Assembly: GCA_051881635.1 (NCBI GenBank)
Contig: JBJEQG010000149.1
Location: 1 to 8,990 of the forward strand
From: JBJEQG01 sp051881635
Lineage (GTDB): Bacteria > Bacillota > Clostridia > Oscillospirales > Acutalibacteraceae
Direction of reading: 5' to 3'
Length of the DNA: 8,990 nucleotides
Of this stretch, positions 6,109 through 8,990 are shown in pieces; the first letter of the stretch is position 1, and each line of letters opens with the position of its first letter. The position numbers and the translations under genes are program-made. Below the pieces are notes generated by a model that did no database searches, was not told the origin of the DNA, and saw only the letters and a program-made list of their open reading frames with translations.

Positions 6109-6121
6109 AGGAGGATTAGAC

Positions 6122-7144
6122 ATGATAATTGTTTTAAAACCAAAAGCAACAAAAGAACAAATCGAAAAACTCATTTCATCTATCGAAAGTAAACATCAAA
6201 TAAAGGTCAATACATGGTTTGGCGTTGAGTCTACCGTTCTTGGATTGATTGGCGACACCACTTCCGTTGACATCGACAGCTTGGAAGCACAGGATATTGT
6301 CGAAAGTATCCGTCGTGTACAAGAGCCGTACAAAAAGGCAAACCGTAAATTTCACCCCGACAACACAGTTATTACTCTCTCTAACGGCACAAAAATCGGT
6401 GACGGTTCTTTGTGTGTAATGGCTGGTCCATGCTCCATTGAGTCTGAGGAACAAATCACCTATGTTGCACAAAGAGTAAAAGCGGCAGGGGCAACCGTTC
6501 TGCGTGGTGGTGCTTTCAAACCCCGTACTTCACCGTATTCTTTTCAGGGATTAAAAGCCGAAGGTCTGGAACTTATGCAAAAAGCAGGAAAAGCAACAGG
6601 CTTGCCGATTGTAACGGAAATTATGAGCATTGCCCATTTGGAATTGTTTGAAGATGTCGATATTATCCAAGTTGGTGCAAGAAATATGCAGAACTTTGAA
6701 TTGCTGAAAGCGTTAGGCAAAATTGATAAACCGATTTTGCTCAAAAGAGGTTTGGCAAACACCATTGAAGAATGGCTTATGAGTGCGGAATATATCATGG
6801 CAGGCGGAAACGACAAGGTTATTCTGTGCGAGCGTGGTATTCGTACATACGAAACCGCAACAAGAAATACTTTGGATTTATCGGCTGTTCCGATTGTCAA
6901 AAAGCTGTCCCACTTGCCCATTATCGTTGACCCAAGCCATGCTACGGGAAAATCATGGTTGGTTGAGCCTATGGCTTTGGCGGCTGTTGCTGCCGGTGCG
7001 GACGGTCTTATGATTGAAGTCCATAATGACCCCGCCCACGCTCTTTCTGACGGTGCTCAATCCCTTACACCTGAACGCTTTGATACTGTTATGCGTCGTG
7101 TCAATGCCATGCAAAAGGCCTACAAACTATCTGCGGAGGCGTAA
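6122..7144 (+). CDS. aroF: 3-deoxy-7-phosphoheptulonate synthase, type I-beta (DAHP synthase)
   Basis: It condenses phosphoenolpyruvate with erythrose 4-phosphate, the committed step of the shikimate pathway. The 340 residues contain an N-terminal ferredoxin-like regulatory domain (about 1-70, starting MIIVLKPKAT) as in the Thermotoga enzyme, where it carries tyrosine feedback control. The TIM barrel follows. Metal ligands are C104 in AGPCSIES, H273 in DPSHATG, E299 in MIEVHND and D310 in SDGAQS, aligning one residue beyond the Thermotoga Cys102/His272/Glu298/Asp309 set as I remember it. The substrate motif KPRTSPYSFQG (133-143), LLKRG (206-210) and CERGIRTYE (236-244) are intact. The ATG has a perfect AGGAGG (6109-6114) seven bases upstream, directly behind the leader terminator. 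It is the first structural gene of the operon, and tyrA follows after 3 nt. There is no fused chorismate mutase domain. Confidence 0.97.
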   Translation: MIIVLKPKATKEQIEKLISSIESKHQIKVNTWFGVESTVLGLIGDTTSVDIDSLEAQDIVESIRRVQEPYKKANRKFHPDNTVITLSNGTKIGDGSLCVMAGPCSIESEEQITYVAQRVKAAGATVLRGGAFKPRTSPYSFQGLKAEGLELMQKAGKATGLPIVTEIMSIAHLELFEDVDIIQVGARNMQNFELLKALGKIDKPILLKRGLANTIEEWLMSAEYIMAGGNDKVILCERGIRTYETATRNTLDLSAVPIVKKLSHLPIIVDPSHATGKSWLVEPMALAAVAAGADGLMIEVHNDPAHALSDGAQSLTPERFDTVMRRVNAMQKAYKLSAEA

Positions 7145-7147
7145 AAA

Positions 7148-7978
7148 GTGAATGTAGCCGTTGTCGGTCTTGGTATTATCGGCGGTTCTTTGGCAAAAGC
7201 ACTCGCCAAATATACCGACTATCATATTATCGGAATAAACAGAAGTCCCGCACCGCTCCAAGAGGCTTTGGCCTGTGGAGCAATCCATGAAATCGGAAAG
7301 GCAGAGGACTTAAAAAGAGCAGACTTGATTTTTTTGGGAACTTTTCCCGAAGTGGCGGTTGAATTTATACGAAAAAATGCCGCACTTATCCCACCCCACT
7401 GTATCGTTGCGGATACTTCGGGCATTAAGGGAAAAATTTGTCCCCGACTTTTTGAAATCGCAAAAACTTATGGCTTTACTTTTATCGGTATGCACCCTAT
7501 GGCAGGCAAGGAAAAAAACGGATTTGCGGCTTCGGACGCCGATTTGTTCAAAGGGGCAAGCAATATTTTAATTCCGGCTGATGCTCCACAGTCTGCCGTT
7601 ATCTATTTGTCATTTCTTTCCAAAGTTTTGGGATTTGGCACAGTTCGCCTGTCCACACCGGAAGAACATGACCGTATGATTGCCTTTACTTCACAGCTCC
7701 CCCATGCTTTGGCTTGTGCTTATGTATTCAGTCCAAGCTGTCCAGAACATAAAGGATTTTCGGCAGGCAGTTACCGTGATGTTTCCCGTGTTGCAAACAT
7801 CAACGCTGCTCTGTGGTCGGAACTTTTTATCGAAAACAAAGAATCACTGCTTTCGGAAATTGATACTTTCATTGAGAACATGACGGAAATCCGAAACGCC
7901 ATTCAAAAAGGCAATCGTGAAGAACTCACCAATTTGCTCCATAGGGGCAAGGAAATCAAGGAGGCACTCGGAGAATGA
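7148..7978 (+). CDS. tyrA: Prephenate dehydrogenase (no ACT domain)
   Basis: It oxidatively decarboxylates prephenate to 4-hydroxyphenylpyruvate with NAD(P)+, the branch leading to tyrosine. The 276 residues hold an N-terminal Rossmann fold with GLGIIGGSLA (7-16), ADTSGIKG (88-95), then GMHPMAGKE (114-122) with the conserved catalytic His116. The helical dimerisation domain follows with SQLPHALA (182-189) and YRDVSRVA (209-216). The protein ends soon after, lacking the C-terminal ACT domain of the longer Bacillus-type TyrA, so allosteric tyrosine inhibition through ACT is not expected. A cyclohexadienyl (arogenate) dehydrogenase activity cannot be excluded. The start is GTG with GGAGG (7135-7139) inside the aroF end. 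It is 3 nt after aroF, and its stop overlaps the aroB start as ATGA. Confidence 0.93.
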   Translation: MNVAVVGLGIIGGSLAKALAKYTDYHIIGINRSPAPLQEALACGAIHEIGKAEDLKRADLIFLGTFPEVAVEFIRKNAALIPPHCIVADTSGIKGKICPRLFEIAKTYGFTFIGMHPMAGKEKNGFAASDADLFKGASNILIPADAPQSAVIYLSFLSKVLGFGTVRLSTPEEHDRMIAFTSQLPHALACAYVFSPSCPEHKGFSAGSYRDVSRVANINAALWSELFIENKESLLSEIDTFIENMTEIRNAIQKGNREELTNLLHRGKEIKEALGE

Positions 7979-8990
7979 AAACAATTCATGTCAACACCGG
8001 CAGAAGCTACGATATTTTAATTGAACACAATATCCTCCCCCAAGCGGGAGAATATATCCGTCCCCTGACAAAAGCAATTCGGGCAGTCATCGTTTCAGAT
8101 ACAAATGTTGCTCCGATTTATGCGGATACCATAAAACAATCTTTGGAAAACAACGGATTTTCCGTTTCATTGTTCTGTTTTGAAGCGGGCGAAACATCAA
8201 AGCGTTTATCCACTATCGAAAAAATGTACAATCATTTTGCCGAACATTCCCTGACACGCTCCGACATTGTTGTTGCTTTGGGCGGCGGTGTTACGGGAGA
8301 TATGGCAGGCTTTGCCGCCGCATCTTATTTGCGTGGCATTGATTTTGTGCAGATTCCGACAAGTCTTTTGGCACAGGTTGATTCTTCCGTTGGCGGAAAA
8401 ACAGGTGTTGACCTGACTTATGGAAAAAATCTGGTTGGTGCTTTTTGGCAGCCCCGTTTGGTTTTGATTGACCCCGAAACTTTAAAAACATTGCCTGAAA
8501 AGTTTTTTATTGACGGTTTGGGCGAGGTTGTCAAGTACGGCTGCATAAAAAGCAAATCCTTGTTTGAGCGTTTGGAAAATGAAAATGTCCGTGATTTTAT
8601 TGATGATGTTATTGCGGAATGTGTATCAATAAAGCGTGATGTTGTTGAGCGTGATGAGCGTGACACAGGCGAAAGGGCTTTGCTTAACTTTGGGCATACA
8701 CTTGGTCATGCGATTGAAAAACTGCATAATTATCAGACGATTACACATGGCGAGGCTGTTTCCATTGGTTCAGTATTGATAACCGCCGCCGCTGAACGCC
8801 ATAATCAAACGGCAGTCGGCACAGCAGAACGCATTTCCGCTCTGTTGAAAAAATACAATCTTCCCACAACATCAAAGTTTTCCAATGCGGAAATTGCCAA
8901 AGCCACACACGGCGATAAAAAGAGTACAGGCAAGAGTATCAATCTTGTTCTTCTCAAAGAAATCGGCGACAGTTTTACATACAAAATTGA
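7975..8990 (+). CDS. aroB: 3-dehydroquinate synthase, 3' end outside the window
   Basis: It converts DAHP to 3-dehydroquinate, the second shikimate step, using NAD+ and a divalent metal (zinc or cobalt). The ORF opens at ATG 7975, overlapping the tyrA stop as ATGA with GGAG just upstream. It runs open for 338 codons to the edge, so only roughly the last 15-20 residues should be missing. NAD-binding ALGGGVTGDMAGF (101-113), IPTSLLAQVDSSVGGKTGV (127-145) and KNLVGAFWQP (151-160) are all present. Metal ligands are E184 in GLGEVVKYG, His of FGHTLGHAIE (241/245) and H258 in THGEAV. No frameshift or missing key residue is seen. It uses the AroF product, so tight coupling makes sense. The operon probably continues to the right with further aro genes, which is inference. 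Confidence 0.96.
   Translation, partial: MKTIHVNTGRSYDILIEHNILPQAGEYIRPLTKAIRAVIVSDTNVAPIYADTIKQSLENNGFSVSLFCFEAGETSKRLSTIEKMYNHFAEHSLTRSDIVVALGGGVTGDMAGFAAASYLRGIDFVQIPTSLLAQVDSSVGGKTGVDLTYGKNLVGAFWQPRLVLIDPETLKTLPEKFFIDGLGEVVKYGCIKSKSLFERLENENVRDFIDDVIAECVSIKRDVVERDERDTGERALLNFGHTLGHAIEKLHNYQTITHGEAVSIGSVLITAAAERHNQTAVGTAERISALLKKYNLPTTSKFSNAEIAKATHGDKKSTGKSINLVLLKEIGDSFTYKI

Noticed and set aside
5894..6121. T-box or other riboswitch in the aroF leader
   Set aside because: No T-box core such as TGGNACCGCG and no stem I features are seen; the leader ORF with Tyr codons and two pairings explains the region better.
8291..8666. Two minus-strand ORFs at the right end
   Set aside because: Both are antisense to aroB, which carries all its catalytic motifs in the plus frame.

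Overview
The window looks like chromosomal DNA of a moderately AT-rich Firmicute, probably a Clostridia-type anaerobe. The support is the strong AGGAGG-type ribosome binding sites, frequent TTG and GTG starts, a DUF951 protein, an M18 aminopeptidase of the ApeA type and the coaE-lytic transglycosylase order. No rRNA, tRNA, insertion sequence, phage gene or CRISPR array was seen, and the species cannot be named from this sequence.

Left half (about 17-5155, minus strand). A compact housekeeping operon reads leftward from an extended -10 promoter at 5155-5128. Its order is a DUF951 protein, prfA (release factor 1), tsaC/sua5 (t6A tRNA modification), coaE (last step of CoA synthesis), a membrane-anchored lytic transglycosylase and apeA (M18 aminopeptidase). 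Most junctions are a few bases or overlap; the DUF951-prfA gap is 48 nt. The operon ends at a hairpin with a U tract at 44-17.

Middle (5156-5817, plus strand). A small AT-rich gene has its own promoter and terminator. It encodes an unrecognised 147-residue protein with two predicted membrane segments, a short charged helix and a C-terminal four-cysteine zinc ribbon.

Right half (5817-8990, plus strand). This is an aromatic amino acid operon: aroF (type I-beta DAHP synthase), tyrA (prephenate dehydrogenase) and aroB (3-dehydroquinate synthase, cut by the window edge). In front of it lies the most interesting region of the window. A consensus promoter is preceded by a cluster of CTTTAAA repeats. 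It is followed by a 229-nt interval containing an untracked 41-codon leader ORF with three consecutive Tyr codons, a perfect 10-bp intrinsic terminator, and two mutually exclusive upstream pairings that I traced base by base. Together these form a classical trp/phe-type ribosome-mediated attenuator that appears tuned to tyrosine supply. A T-box would be the more expected solution in a Firmicute. The model fits the downstream genes: DAHP synthase makes the first committed intermediate, AroB the second step, and TyrA the branch to tyrosine. TyrA lacks a C-terminal ACT domain, so tyrosine control may rest on the leader and on the N-terminal domain of AroF.
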